Part shown: positions 17,101-24,886 of the stretch, piece after piece | How positions within the stretch are numbered: position 1 is the first letter of the stretch | How the letters are laid out: the number at the start of each line of letters is the position of its first letter | Source of the DNA: Leptospira sp. | GTDB taxonomy: Bacteria > Spirochaetota > Leptospiria > Leptospirales > Leptospiraceae | NCBI GenBank assembly: GCA_020831715.1 | Contig: JAFIGA010000157.1 | Span: 1-32,082, forward strand | Direction of reading: 5' to 3' | Length of the DNA: 32,082 nt | Made by a program: the position numbers and the translations under genes | The notes under the pieces: model-generated | The model's input: the letters and a program-made list of their open reading frames with translations, nothing else | What the model was told of the DNA's origin: nothing | The model's database searches: none

Positions 17101-18156
17101 GAACCATTTGCATGTGCCGGAATGCCTCCCGGGTCTTGTAGCGGAAATGGCGATCTTTCCCGAAATACTCCGGATTTTGGTGTTGTTCGTTTCAAAACAG
17201 GAGCGACTGACAACAATGCCTGTGGAATCAATCAAAATTGCGATGCAGGTGCGAATAGCCGTGGAACTAGATTTAGAATAGATGCGATTGACTATTTTGG
17301 TGGTACCAATGCGAATACCAACAAGACTGAAACAGATAACTGGGGTCTCTATGCAGGAGTCGATACTTTATTTGTATTCCGCGATAGAATCTATGCGGCA
17401 AATGGTGGTCACCATCGAGTCGATCATAATGGAAGCATTATTCGTTCCGATACTTTAAATCCAGGTACTTGTAATACAGGTAGCAATCATTGCAACGGCA
17501 ATTTTGTAGAAATTGGTCCTAGATCTCATCCATTTTGGCATGGTGCAGGAGCCAATGAAAATCGCTGGTATTCATTGGAACTTAGGAAAGCGGCTGACTT
17601 TTCTCCTGCAGATCATGCCTTTGCCCAATTCACAGAATACAAAGGCAATCTATATGTAACAAGGACTATATGTGATACTGTTCAATCTGCCGCAACGACA
17701 CATACTGCAACGTTCTTTATGGATTCAGTTGCAGGATGCACAGATGGAACCTTCAATAACAGAAAACCACAGCTTTGGAAATGTGTTCCTGAAATTAGTG
17801 GCGATGCAAATACCTGCGAAGCAGAGGACTGGTCTGTAGTTGCGGACAATGGAACCGGAATTTCCAATTTAGGATACGCTTCCAATCACAGTGCAACCAT
17901 GGTGGTTGCGAATGGAAATTACCTCTACTATGGTATGGACAATGAAAATGGAGTGCAGATTTGGAGAACTAATATCGAAAATCCATCTTCTAATATCTCC
18001 GAATGGGAGAGAATCAATACCGATGGCTTCGGAGATACTGATATGAGAAATATTTTCTCGGCAATATCCGTGCCTGTGGGAAGTCAAAAATTTGTTTATA
18101 TTTCTGTTGGTAAAAACGGAACACCTCTGAAAATATTCAGACAACAGAATGATTGA
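14179..18156 (+). CDS. Lig-like surface lipoprotein: five Big_2-type Ig domains plus C-terminal propeller-like region
   Basis: 1325 residues, GTG start. A lipoprotein signal peptide ends at LLNG-C18. A Gly/Pro-rich linker follows. Five Ig-like repeats of about 90 residues start near residues 75, 165, 259, 350 and 439, each with a 'LtsI.v.P' opening, a 'TGTFTDGTTEDITDEVTW' centre and a 'G..ti.A.y' close. About 532-760 holds two SbsA/Big_5-like segments ('PPTIVSATSLSPTTVQVTFSE', 'VTSATCDSLNRIALTFSKPV'). The remaining ~550 residues are Asn/Gly- and Cys-rich with recurring 'SQIYVG', 'NRVYMGFA', 'DRIYAANGG', 'GNLYVTRT', 'NYLYYGMDN' units, like propeller blades. It is probably outer-surface exposed; LigA/LigB bind host matrix, but function here is not shown. 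Confidence 0.88.
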   Translation: MKRILALLTINLFLLNGCMAWPGLTALLGLVGNDKGSEGLFFLPPGGGEGAGNASPDRETPPPTDLDPGNKDPIVLTRVEISSNGNAFPLGTHKDLQLTAIYSNNTNTEITDLVNWISDDDAIIEIDANQEDHPGRVIARSLGTTSIRSTFQGQEDEIELTVTNAALVRIEADPSNLSIIRGMTSEFHITGIFTDGTTEDLTDDSNTSYSFASNIASPNQPSISRMRGDAVGASSLTITHTAPNGTFQDTMNITVNSPALVSIQVEPENPSRALGLTKQFTAIGTYENGETQDITEDVTWISQDPTKAIFYAHPIPKGEIQTLEEGTVSIQASYVSILSDPVSLTILQKQLTSIAISPSSYSLAKGLHHNFTATGTFTDSTTEDITDEITWSSSNPSIATISNASPNRGRATALEIGSTSIQASYSTFSASATLNVTSAILTSIAVVPNNAETVAGEFRQYSAIGTYSDASTQDLTTSVTWSVSPSSFASIANSIGNHGRLQGISAGAVTVTANHSSPNLTASVNGTILAADTTPPTIVSATSLSPTTVQVTFSEQVDSTQATNASNYRIARSTAVTGVCSNNTNFGSPQTGDFSIDSVTPSGGSGSIYVLHLSSSQSFGQNYTLIANKSGIADLAGNNLDCSNSASFEGQALLRVTSATCDSLNRIALTFSKPVLGGNVAGSAECNSIASCSQRYRLVDPGLGSITSAQIFDGTVCNGAPANNSRVCITHSLLQGGSNYNIIAANGIDGDGFNDASYGAIRDFTDSENLQSNPRDRAGFSGCGVAPNNFADGPISSDTFGDGTSFGYLTNYNSQIYVGPNAKGNSAARFNFDGTSPQNVGFTIERNTGHSNSATSRDGGIGVPPFVTMGHSGCTLNNANLTEGCGPDNENGRGSFAKVELHGSEFLIMGGSRNVDPNSKWKNYNYIYMSSNTGSTLNFNWILLGNQITGASTEGVQSFVSHNNRVYMGFAKLNEPFACAGMPPGSCSGNGDLSRNTPDFGVVRFKTGATDNNACGINQNCDAGANSRGTRFRIDAIDYFGGTNANTNKTETDNWGLYAGVDTLFVFRDRIYAANGGHHRVDHNGSIIRSDTLNPGTCNTGSNHCNGNFVEIGPRSHPFWHGAGANENRWYSLELRKAADFSPADHAFAQFTEYKGNLYVTRTICDTVQSAATTHTATFFMDSVAGCTDGTFNNRKPQLWKCVPEISGDANTCEAEDWSVVADNGTGISNLGYASNHSATMVVANGNYLYYGMDNENGVQIWRTNIENPSSNISEWERINTDGFGDTDMRNIFSAISVPVGSQKFVYISVGKNGTPLKIFRQQND

Positions 18157-18213
18157 GCCATTTTTTTATGGTACAAAATGCAATATGCCGATAATATACA
18201 AATGAGAGTAAAT

Positions 18214-18666
18214 ATGATTAAATCGAATAGATTGAAGAATAAATTGAATATATTTTCACTTCTAGCAAGCATTATAATTATAATATTTAATTGCCAACAT
18301 GCAAGAATTAGAATTGCACCTCCGCTTCCTCCCGAATGTAAACCTTTTACTGAGAAGGAAGGTTCAGATGATTGCATAAAAAAAAGAGAAGAATGGCAAG
18401 AAGCTTTGAATAAAATTCCCACTACAGTCAAGGAATATGAACAAGTTTATTACTACTGGGGATTATCACCCAGCGATTTTGATTATGACCTTAAAAATGA
18501 ATGTCCTAAAGGAACATATGAAATCCATCAATTTTCAACACTGAAGCAAGGAGTTTATGAACAAGTAACTTTAGGTTTTTATTCTCCAAGAACCTTACGT
18601 CTCACTTGTTTAAATCAAGAATTCACTCCCGAACCACAAAATCGTCCAACAGGAAGGAGAAGATAA
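18214..18666 (+). CDS. Small lipoprotein with Bor-like C-terminal motif (first of a pair)
   Basis: 150 residues from the ATG at 18214, chosen because GAGAG lies five bases upstream; in-frame ATGs at 18178 and 18202 lack this. A hydrophobic signal segment ends at IIFN-C27, a relaxed spirochaetal lipobox. A Pro-rich stretch with a Cys pair follows ('PPLPPECKPF', 'SDDCIKKREEW'). The C-terminal ~60 residues resemble lambda Bor: 'YYYWGLSPSDFDYDLKNEC' then 'TLGFYSPRTLRLTC', against Bor's TLGIYTPLEARVYC as I recall it. It is probably membrane-anchored in the envelope. It lies 57 bp after the Lig-like gene, and the next gene is a second Bor-like lipoprotein. Confidence 0.66.
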   Translation: MIKSNRLKNKLNIFSLLASIIIIIFNCQHARIRIAPPLPPECKPFTEKEGSDDCIKKREEWQEALNKIPTTVKEYEQVYYYWGLSPSDFDYDLKNECPKGTYEIHQFSTLKQGVYEQVTLGFYSPRTLRLTCLNQEFTPEPQNRPTGRRR

Positions 18667-18668
18667 TA

Positions 18669-18959
18669 ATGAAAGGTTTAATAAGACTTTTACTCGTTGC
18701 CGGCATTCTTTTTATCTTTTCTGCCTGCAATAAAGCGACTCTCAGTATGGGAAAATCCCTCTCGGAAAAACCCTCCCACTCGAATAGAACTTACAGTTAC
18801 ATAATGGGATATTATGAACTTGGTGAAACGAATCAGGCTTTGTGCGAGCAAGGAAGCATTTCCAGAGTTGAAATTAAAAGAGGATTTCTTGATTCCGTGA
18901 TTCACATCATAGCCGGTGGGATCGTTACCAGCAGAACGCAAGAAATATATTGCGAATAA
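18669..18959 (+). CDS. Bor-like small lipoprotein (second of a pair)
   Basis: 96 residues from the ATG at 18669, two bases after the previous stop, with a strong AAGGAGA upstream. The signal peptide 'MKGLIRLLLVAGILFIFSAC' places the lipid-modified Cys at residue 20. The mature part lines up with lambda Bor along its length: 'SYIMGYYELGETNQALCEQG' with the HHFFVSGIGQEKTVDAAKICGG region, 'VEIKRGFLDSVIHIIAGGIV' with VKTETQQTFVNGLLGFITLG, and a final 'EIYCE' with RVYCS. Two mature cysteines match Bor. Phage Bor contributes to serum resistance in E. coli; here that is only an analogy. No phage genes are nearby. Confidence 0.72.
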   Translation: MKGLIRLLLVAGILFIFSACNKATLSMGKSLSEKPSHSNRTYSYIMGYYELGETNQALCEQGSISRVEIKRGFLDSVIHIIAGGIVTSRTQEIYCE

Positions 18960-18973
18960 TTTTCCTACTTGTC

Positions 18974-18990
18974 AGAGAACACTGTTCTTT
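18974..18990 (+). terminator. Weak hairpin after the Bor-like pair
   Basis: AGAGAAC (18974-18980) pairs with GTTCTTT (18984-18990), seven pairs including one G-U, with a three-base loop. The following bases are TATAG, so there is no separate U tract. It could end the lipoprotein operon. Confidence 0.25.
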
Positions 18991-19000
18991 TATAGTTAGC

Positions 19001-19022
19001 TCTACCGGCTTGGCGAGGTAGA
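19001..19022 (+). promoter_or_regulatory. Hairpin covering the Shine-Dalgarno of the GMC oxidoreductase gene
   Basis: TCTACC (19001-19006) pairs with GGTAGA (19017-19022) across a 10-nt loop. The GAGG ribosome-binding site at 19015-19018, nine bases before the ATG at 19028, lies partly in the 3' arm. Folding would hide it, so translation could be controlled here. Only six base pairs, so modest confidence. Confidence 0.33.
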
Positions 19023-19027
19023 ACTAC

Positions 19028-20836
19028 ATGAAAGAACAAACTTCCATTCAATACGATTTTGACTATATAATAATCGGATCCGGTTTTGGTGGATCCGTAT
19101 CAGCAATGAGACTCGCTCAAAAGGGTTACACTGTAGCAGTATTCGAATCCGGTAAGAGATGGAAATCTGAAGATTTCCCCAAAACAAATTGGTCCATATC
19201 TAAATATCTTTGGATGCCCAAAATTTTTTGTTATGGAATTCAAAGAATCAATCTATTGAATGATTTTCTTTTGGTAAGTGGTGCCGGTGTGGGTGGAGGC
19301 TCTCTTGTCTATGCCTGCACACTGTATGTTCCCGGTCACAAATTCTTCAAGAGTAGTACCTATTCCAAAATGGGAGGAGAGAAATCTCTTCTACCTTTTT
19401 ATAATGTTGCCAAGTATATGCTAGGTGTTACCGAAAACCCCAAGACATGGAAGTCCGATGATTACCTCTTGGAGACAGCAAAAGAGTTCGGAAAGGAAGA
19501 TACATTCCGTAAGACTCCTGTTGGAATATATTTCGGAAAAGAGGAAGACAAAAAAAAACTCAGAGGTAAGGATCCTTATTTTCTGGGCGAGGGTCCCGAT
19601 CGCAATCCTTGCAATTTCTGTGGTGGTTGCATGGTAGGCTGTCGCTATAAAGCGAAGAACACTCTTGATAAGAACTATCTGTATCTTGCCGAGAAATTGG
19701 GAACGAAAGTATTCCCGGAAACCAAAGTTGTAGAATTGCTTCCTCTAAATGTAAAAGGAGAACCGGATTCTCAAGAAGATGGAGATTACGGATATAGAAT
19801 CAAAACCGAATCTACCACGGGTTGGTTTGGATATCCCAAGAAAGAATTCAAAGCTAAATCAGTAATAGTATCTGCATCCGTTATGGGATCTGTTGGTCTT
19901 CTTGCCAAGATGAAACAACAGAAAAAGCTTCCTCATCTTTCAGATAAATTAGGTGATACAGTTCGTACGAATTCGGAAACAATACTTCCGGTAACAGTAT
20001 ATGGAAAGGATGTTGATTTCTCGGAAGGAATTGCAATTACATCCAGTGTCCATCCCGATGAAGATACACATATCGAACCGGTTCGTTATTCCAAAGGATC
20101 CGATTTCATGGGTCTCATGGGTTCTGCTTTTGTTGATGGGGGTGGTTCCATCCCCAGGTGGGCGAAGTGGTTGTGGACTATAGTATCCAGACCGATTCAT
20201 TTCATAAAATCATCCAATCCTTTTGGTCTTGCACAGAAATCCATCATACTTTTAGTTATGCAAACAGTGGATAATTCCGTGAAATTGGTTCGCAAAAGAA
20301 GATGGATCTGGCCTTTTCAAAAGTCTATGTCCTCTACACTCTCTACCGGAGAAAAAACTCCAACCTATATACCTATAGCAAATGAATTCGCCAAGGTTCT
20401 TGCCCAAAAAACCGGTGGAATTGCCAGATCTTCCATTACCGATGTCGTGTTAGATGCACCAATTACCGGACATATCATGGGAGGATGCATTGTGGGGGAA
20501 ACTCCGGATGAAGGTGTCATTGATTATGAAAATCGAGTGCATGGATATAAAAACCTTCGAGTATGTGACGCATCCATGCTTACAGTTAATCTCGGAGTTA
20601 ATCCTAGCCTAACGATTACAGCACTCACCGAAAGAGCAATGTCTTTTATTCCGGCAAATGAAGGAAGTCCAATTCAAATTTTTGAGTTTGAAAAAAAGGA
20701 AGGTTTTCATAAAATAGTATTCAATGAACACAAGCAACCATCCCGAGGATCTCTTCGAGCCGATACTAAAACAAGACCTGGCATTGGTAAAGGAAGTGCT
20801 AAAAAATCTAAACCCCGAGGCAAGAAGAGAGCTTAA
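19028..20836 (+). CDS. GMC-family FAD oxidoreductase, cholesterol-oxidase-like
   Basis: 602 residues. An N-terminal FAD-binding Rossmann motif '[18 protein letters not shown]' (G17-x-G19-x-x-G22) is followed by '[16 protein letters not shown]', the flavin-binding block of the cholesterol oxidase branch. A four-cysteine motif, C195xxC198xxC201xxxC205, precedes '[16 protein letters not shown]'. The C-terminal catalytic region has '[13 protein letters not shown]' and '[17 protein letters not shown]', with the His and Asn that act on the alcohol in this family. The substrate is unknown, probably a sterol-like or lipid alcohol. No signal peptide is seen. The last ~38 codons overlap the ankyrin gene in another frame and encode a very basic tail ('[14 protein letters not shown]') unlike the rest. 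Confidence 0.86.
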   Translation: MKEQTSIQYDFDYIIIGSGFGGSVSAMRLAQKGYTVAVFESGKRWKSEDFPKTNWSISKYLWMPKIFCYGIQRINLLNDFLLVSGAGVGGGSLVYACTLYVPGHKFFKSSTYSKMGGEKSLLPFYNVAKYMLGVTENPKTWKSDDYLLETAKEFGKEDTFRKTPVGIYFGKEEDKKKLRGKDPYFLGEGPDRNPCNFCGGCMVGCRYKAKNTLDKNYLYLAEKLGTKVFPETKVVELLPLNVKGEPDSQEDGDYGYRIKTESTTGWFGYPKKEFKAKSVIVSASVMGSVGLLAKMKQQKKLPHLSDKLGDTVRTNSETILPVTVYGKDVDFSEGIAITSSVHPDEDTHIEPVRYSKGSDFMGLMGSAFVDGGGSIPRWAKWLWTIVSRPIHFIKSSNPFGLAQKSIILLVMQTVDNSVKLVRKRRWIWPFQKSMSSTLSTGEKTPTYIPIANEFAKVLAQKTGGIARSSITDVVLDAPITGHIMGGCIVGETPDEGVIDYENRVHGYKNLRVCDASMLTVNLGVNPSLTITALTERAMSFIPANEGSPIQIFEFEKKEGFHKIVFNEHKQPSRGSLRADTKTRPGIGKGSAKKSKPRGKKRA

Positions 20837-21740
20837 CAATCCCAATTTCATTGAAAGAAATATAGCTCAAGACAAATACGGTTGCACTCCTTTGTTTTGG
20901 GCGATTAAGCTATCCAACCCAACTCTTGTCACCTACCTTTTGGATTTTGGATTTTCACCCTTGGATCAAAATCGAGATGGAGCCATAGCCATTTCAGCAT
21001 TATTAGAGAAAAAAAATGAAGAAATTTTTGAAAAATGCTTACAGTGGTTTGCATCATATTTCATGGATTCACGTGTGCTCTTTCCTAGAGATCAAAAGGG
21101 ATCGACATTTTTTCACAGACTTTTTGAACACGAAGAGTGGGATTGGATCACTCAACTCCTTCCCCATTTGGAAGAATCCTCATTGGAAGTTTTTGATTCA
21201 GAGGATTTCTCACCACTTCATTGGGCTGTGAGGTTGGGCTCTGTGGAGATTACGAAAAAATTGCTGGAATTCAATCCAAGACTATACAAACTTCCCAATA
21301 CTCATGGACTTACTCCTGTTCATACGGCATGTGAATACAACCGTCTTGAAATCCTTCAGGAACTATTGCATTTAGAAAAAGAAGATTTCTTGGATACTTT
21401 AAATCAAACTGACTCAGTCGGGAATACAACCCTGCATTTAGCCGTGGAGTCGGATGCAGTAGAAATCATTCCTTTCCTATTGAATAATGGAATCTCTATT
21501 CTTGCAATGAATAATAGCAGGGAGGCTGTTTTTGAAATTGCGAACCGTGAAAAATACCACCATTGTCTGAAGATTTTAAAAAAATATCTATTGCAACATA
21601 TGAAAGATATCTTCGTATACGGTAATTCGAATCCTTTAGAATTTGAATCCAAACTCAAATTCATTCAATCAAGAAAAATTCTCAGCTATGATGAGCTCTA
21701 CCAAATATCTCCTGATATTGTGTTTCCTACCAAAGTTTAG
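20724..21740 (+). CDS. Ankyrin-repeat protein
   Basis: 338 residues with about five to six ankyrin units. Clear ones are '[26 protein letters not shown]' (about 50-75), '[24 protein letters not shown]' (about 160-185), '[24 protein letters not shown]' and '[25 protein letters not shown]'. No signal peptide or catalytic domain. The ATG at 20724 lies 113 bp inside the GMC gene in a different frame. The N-terminal ~38 residues look like a real ankyrin helix pair, so the long overlap appears genuine. No good Shine-Dalgarno precedes it; AAGGAAGG is about 20 bases away. It probably binds protein partners, which are unknown. Confidence 0.82.
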   Translation: MNTSNHPEDLFEPILKQDLALVKEVLKNLNPEARRELNNPNFIERNIAQDKYGCTPLFWAIKLSNPTLVTYLLDFGFSPLDQNRDGAIAISALLEKKNEEIFEKCLQWFASYFMDSRVLFPRDQKGSTFFHRLFEHEEWDWITQLLPHLEESSLEVFDSEDFSPLHWAVRLGSVEITKKLLEFNPRLYKLPNTHGLTPVHTACEYNRLEILQELLHLEKEDFLDTLNQTDSVGNTTLHLAVESDAVEIIPFLLNNGISILAMNNSREAVFEIANREKYHHCLKILKKYLLQHMKDIFVYGNSNPLEFESKLKFIQSRKILSYDELYQISPDIVFPTKV

Positions 21741-21787
21741 CGAAAAAACCTTCAAACAAAATTCCATACTTAACCATGTATATATTA

Positions 21788-21830
21788 GATATTTTATTAA
21801 AAATATCAGAAATAAATTTTTTTATCGCAA
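21788..21830 (+). terminator. Candidate intrinsic terminator after the ankyrin gene
   Basis: GATATTTT (21788-21795) pairs perfectly with AAAATATC (21800-21807) around a four-base loop, and a seven-T run follows at 21817-21823. The stem is almost all A-T. The 122-bp gap between the ankyrin gene and the PilZ-like gene is otherwise featureless and very A+T-rich; I see no confident promoter in it. Confidence 0.4.
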
Positions 21831-21862
21831 TAATATAACTTATTTCGTCCTATGTTGATAGT

Positions 21863-23026
21863 ATGGAAATTATAGGATCAATTCAGCGAGCCATCGATTA
21901 TGTCGCAGAAGCATCACAGAAACTACATGTAATAAATAAATATTTGATGGATAAGGAATTAACTCTTCGGGAATATCCATTTGAAACTAAGATCAAAATT
22001 TTAAAAGTCAATGCAGATGCAACCCAATTTGCCGCAGGCTCCATTGATCATGAAAAATTTGTTGTAGGTCAACAACTTTCTTTCTATACTCTACTAGCGA
22101 AATACATTCAGATAAACTGTAAGGTTACAAAAATCAAAGAGGATGGTGTAATCTTATTTCAATTAGAGAGTTTGGGTATAGCCAAGTCCAATCGATCCGA
22201 AAAGAGAATTTTAAATGATGGCACCATGCATGTTTCCAACCTGGTGACCGTGAAAACGGTTATCGATGCCAATATGTTCCAGATCCCGACCTTGGTCAAA
22301 GTAGCTTTTGATGAATTCAAGAACCGATTTGATAAAAGCAAATTTGAGTTTGTAAAGATAGATATTTTCAAGTCTACCCTACCTCGTAGATTTGGCATCG
22401 TTAAAAAAACCGGTAAAGCCCTGCTAATTGAAGATACTCAAGAGAATGATTCTTATAAACCAAAAAATCCCAATTTGCTATCCTATGAAAACGACATAGA
22501 CGAGGATATTGAAGTGGATAAAAAAGAGTTTCGTGAGGACGGAATTCTTTCTGAAATTATTGTCCCCATTCTATATGAAGACAAGAGTAAGCAGAAATTT
22601 GCCATGGGCTATATATGGGTGCAAAACAAAGAAAACAAGCTCCAAGAAGAACACATCGGAGAAATTGAAGAAATCGCCGGAAAACTAATTCAGAGAATCC
22701 ATGAATCTAATACAATGACAGTAGAACAGAAATTCCCTGTGATTGATGCAAGTCAATCCGGAATTCAAATAGCTGTAGAAGATGATGATTTAAAGAAAAT
22801 TCTACCAAAACAAAAGCAAATTGTCTTGGATATCTATTTTAAAATGCAACCACCGTTTACAGTAGTGGGAGATATTCGTTGGATCGCCCAAAAAACTGAC
22901 CAAAAAATGCTTCTTGGTTTGAATTTGAACGCGAAATCCGATATGCCCGGTGAAAGAGCAAGGTACACCCATAATCTAGATACTTTGAGAAGAATGGTTG
23001 AATCAGAAAAAATTGCCAAATCTTAA
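21863..23026 (+). CDS. PilZ-like protein with large GAF-like central region (DUF1577-like)
   Basis: 387 residues. The N-terminal ~100 residues resemble a YcgR-type N-domain ('YPFETKIKILKVNADATQF', 'VVGQQLSFYTLLAKYIQINC') and end in R-S-E-K-R, an RxxxR like the PilZ cyclic di-GMP arginine motif. The other PilZ signature, DxSxxG ('VIDASQSGIQI'), appears only near residue 295, followed by PilZ-like strands ('PFTVVGDIRWIAQKTDQKML'). Between them lie ~180 residues, part of which ('EIIVPILYEDKSKQKFAMGY', 'HIGEIEEIAGKLIQRI') reads like a GAF domain. I associate this build with the Leptospira family DUF1577, from memory. A role as a cyclic di-GMP-responsive protein is plausible, not shown. The PAS-GGDEF-EAL protein in this window could supply that signal. 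Confidence 0.6.
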   Translation: MEIIGSIQRAIDYVAEASQKLHVINKYLMDKELTLREYPFETKIKILKVNADATQFAAGSIDHEKFVVGQQLSFYTLLAKYIQINCKVTKIKEDGVILFQLESLGIAKSNRSEKRILNDGTMHVSNLVTVKTVIDANMFQIPTLVKVAFDEFKNRFDKSKFEFVKIDIFKSTLPRRFGIVKKTGKALLIEDTQENDSYKPKNPNLLSYENDIDEDIEVDKKEFREDGILSEIIVPILYEDKSKQKFAMGYIWVQNKENKLQEEHIGEIEEIAGKLIQRIHESNTMTVEQKFPVIDASQSGIQIAVEDDDLKKILPKQKQIVLDIYFKMQPPFTVVGDIRWIAQKTDQKMLLGLNLNAKSDMPGERARYTHNLDTLRRMVESEKIAKS

Positions 23027-23083
23027 AAATTATCTTGTATTGCCCCAAGAAATATACCACAATGGACATAGGGATGGCTGAGA

Positions 23084-23683
23084 ATGGAAAGGGAAGAAGG
23101 AAAATACAATCCAATACTCATAGAAACTCAACCAGGCTCCTATGCTATGTTTTTGCCACCGGATATGGCGTGCATCAAGACATTTCGTAAATCCTTAAGA
23201 CAATCCCTAGAAGCCAATGATTTTAAAAATGAAGATATTGTTCAGATAGAACTTGCCGCCGATGAAGCTATCACTAACTCTATATCTGCGAATGTTACCA
23301 GTAATTCTGAAGAGACGATAATCTGTCGTTGGTTGATTCGGGACATGAAAATTACCTTATTCATCTTGGATTATGGATCAGGATTTAAAAAAAATCCGGT
23401 AAACGATATTCCGGAAGATGAGACCAATCCAAATTCGATGAAAGGATACTTGGATAAAGTTAAAAGTCACCAAGCCAGTAAGCCTGATTGCCTTCCTTTC
23501 AATGGAATTAAAATGGGTCACAAAAATATAGGTAAGGGGTTAAAAATCATCTACTCTCTAATGGACTCAGTTAAAATTCTTTTTCATTCAAATGGGGTGG
23601 TCGTTGATAGCCCTGATGAAAGCAACGTATCCGGTTCCATAGTCGAATTGGAATATGATGTGAAAAAACGAGCTTCCGCATAG
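23084..23683 (+). CDS. RsbW-like HATPase (anti-sigma factor / serine kinase type)
   Basis: 199 residues. A single GHKL ATP-binding fold: N-box 'IELAADEAITNSISANV' (about 57-73), G1 'DYGSGF' (about 101-106) and G2 'GHKNIGKGLKIIYSLMDSV' (about 147-165). The family includes RsbW/SpoIIAB anti-sigma kinases that phosphorylate a STAS-domain partner. No STAS or sigma-factor gene is adjacent; the only candidate in the window is the uncertain C-terminal domain of the response regulator at 7838-8575. A ~40-residue insert between G1 and G2 is longer than in RsbW. Start ATG at 23084 with AGGG about ten bases upstream. It lies 57 bp after the PilZ-like gene, probably the same operon. Confidence 0.8.
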   Translation: MEREEGKYNPILIETQPGSYAMFLPPDMACIKTFRKSLRQSLEANDFKNEDIVQIELAADEAITNSISANVTSNSEETIICRWLIRDMKITLFILDYGSGFKKNPVNDIPEDETNPNSMKGYLDKVKSHQASKPDCLPFNGIKMGHKNIGKGLKIIYSLMDSVKILFHSNGVVVDSPDESNVSGSIVELEYDVKKRASA

Positions 23684-23731
23684 ATTTTAAGAATTCAGAA
23701 ATACTCTTTTTTACTTTCCTCAAACCGTGCA

Positions 23732-24886
23732 ATGTGGATATATGGAATAGTGATTCTTCATATCAACGCATCTAAAGAATGGAGAGGCGGAGAGAACCAA
23801 GTTCTAAATCTCGCCATTGGTCTAAAAAAGGCAAAAGTCCCTCAGATAATCATGGCACAGCCGAATTCTCCTCTAGCTGAGAAAGCTCGAAATGCCGGAA
23901 TAGAGGTGGTCGAATTCCTAATGAGATCGGAGTTCGACTGGAAAGCAATCAAAAAAATCAGAGAGCTTGTCGACACTCATAAAGTACATATCGTCCACAC
24001 TCATACATCTCATGCTCACAGTCTTGCCTTCTTTGCTAAGAAAAAAAAGGACAATTGGAAATTAATTGTAGCGAGAAGAGTTGACTTTCGAATCAATAAA
24101 TCCAGATTTTCACTTTGGAAATTTCAATCAAATTTAATTGATATGGTAGTCGGTGTATCACGTTATATTCAGAGGAATTTAATTTCTGATGGAATGAATC
24201 CTACCAAAACATTAACTATCCACAGTGGTATTGATATAAGTAAATTTAAAAAACTCTCATCCAAAGAAACATTGAGAAAAGAACTGGATCTTGACAAGAA
24301 AACTCTTGTTATTGGCATTGTTGCCGCTTTGGTAGACCATAAAGATTATCCTACCTTCATCCAATCCATTGCAAAAATAAAAACAAATCAACCATTTGTA
24401 GCTTTGGTTTTAGGGGAAGGTTCACTAAAAAATAAATTACTTAGTCAGGTGGAAGACTTGGGAATCCAAGATAGAATTCAGTTTCTTGGATTTAGGGAAG
24501 ATGTGAATGATTTCTACGGGTTATTTGATATTTTCTGCCTCTCTTCCAAAGAAGAAGGTCTGGGAACTTCTATTTTAGATGCAATGGCGGCAGGGCTTCC
24601 TATCGTAGCAACAAAGGCAGGAGGGATTCCCGAAATGGTAATCCATGAAAAAGGTGGATACCTTTCAGAGGTTGGAGATAGCGAATCCCTGGCTCAAAAT
24701 TTTTCCTTCCTATTGGAAAATGCCTCACTTCGAAAAAAAATGGGGTCTTTCAATCAAGATAGAGTAGAAAAGTTCAGCTACGAAACCACAGTAAAGAAAA
24801 CGATACAATTGTATTATTCCTATTTAGGGGATAAATTATTTCTAACGAAAGCATCAAAGAAAAAGAGAAATGTCCAAAAAAACTAA
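23732..24886 (+). CDS. Glycosyltransferase family 4 (GT-B fold)
   Basis: 384 residues. N-terminal half: 'ILHINASKEWRGGENQVLNL', 'IVHTHTSHAHSLAFF', 'GVSRYIQRNLI'. C-terminal half: 'TIHSGIDISKF', 'VLGEGSLKNKL', 'IQFLGFREDV', 'FDIFCLSSKEEGLGTSILDA' and 'PIVATKAGGIPEMV'. This is the GT4 pattern of retaining transferases using nucleotide sugars. The usual E-x7-E motif reads E-x7-D, a conservative change. The acceptor is unknown, perhaps lipopolysaccharide or a lipid. The ATG at 23732 lacks a Shine-Dalgarno; a GTG at 23750 would begin exactly at the first conserved strand. The Lys-rich tail overlaps the start of polA by 17 bp. Confidence 0.9.
   Translation: MWIYGIVILHINASKEWRGGENQVLNLAIGLKKAKVPQIIMAQPNSPLAEKARNAGIEVVEFLMRSEFDWKAIKKIRELVDTHKVHIVHTHTSHAHSLAFFAKKKKDNWKLIVARRVDFRINKSRFSLWKFQSNLIDMVVGVSRYIQRNLISDGMNPTKTLTIHSGIDISKFKKLSSKETLRKELDLDKKTLVIGIVAALVDHKDYPTFIQSIAKIKTNQPFVALVLGEGSLKNKLLSQVEDLGIQDRIQFLGFREDVNDFYGLFDIFCLSSKEEGLGTSILDAMAAGLPIVATKAGGIPEMVIHEKGGYLSEVGDSESLAQNFSFLLENASLRKKMGSFNQDRVEKFSYETTVKKTIQLYYSYLGDKLFLTKASKKKRNVQKN

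Noticed and set aside
18178..18213. Twelve extra N-terminal codons for the first Bor-like lipoprotein
   Set aside because: They would put polar residues before the signal peptide, and only the ATG at 18214 has a GAGAG at correct spacing.
18157..18213. CCATTTTTTTATGG as a terminator after the Lig-like gene
   Set aside because: Only four base pairs around the T run itself; there is no stem preceding the T tract.
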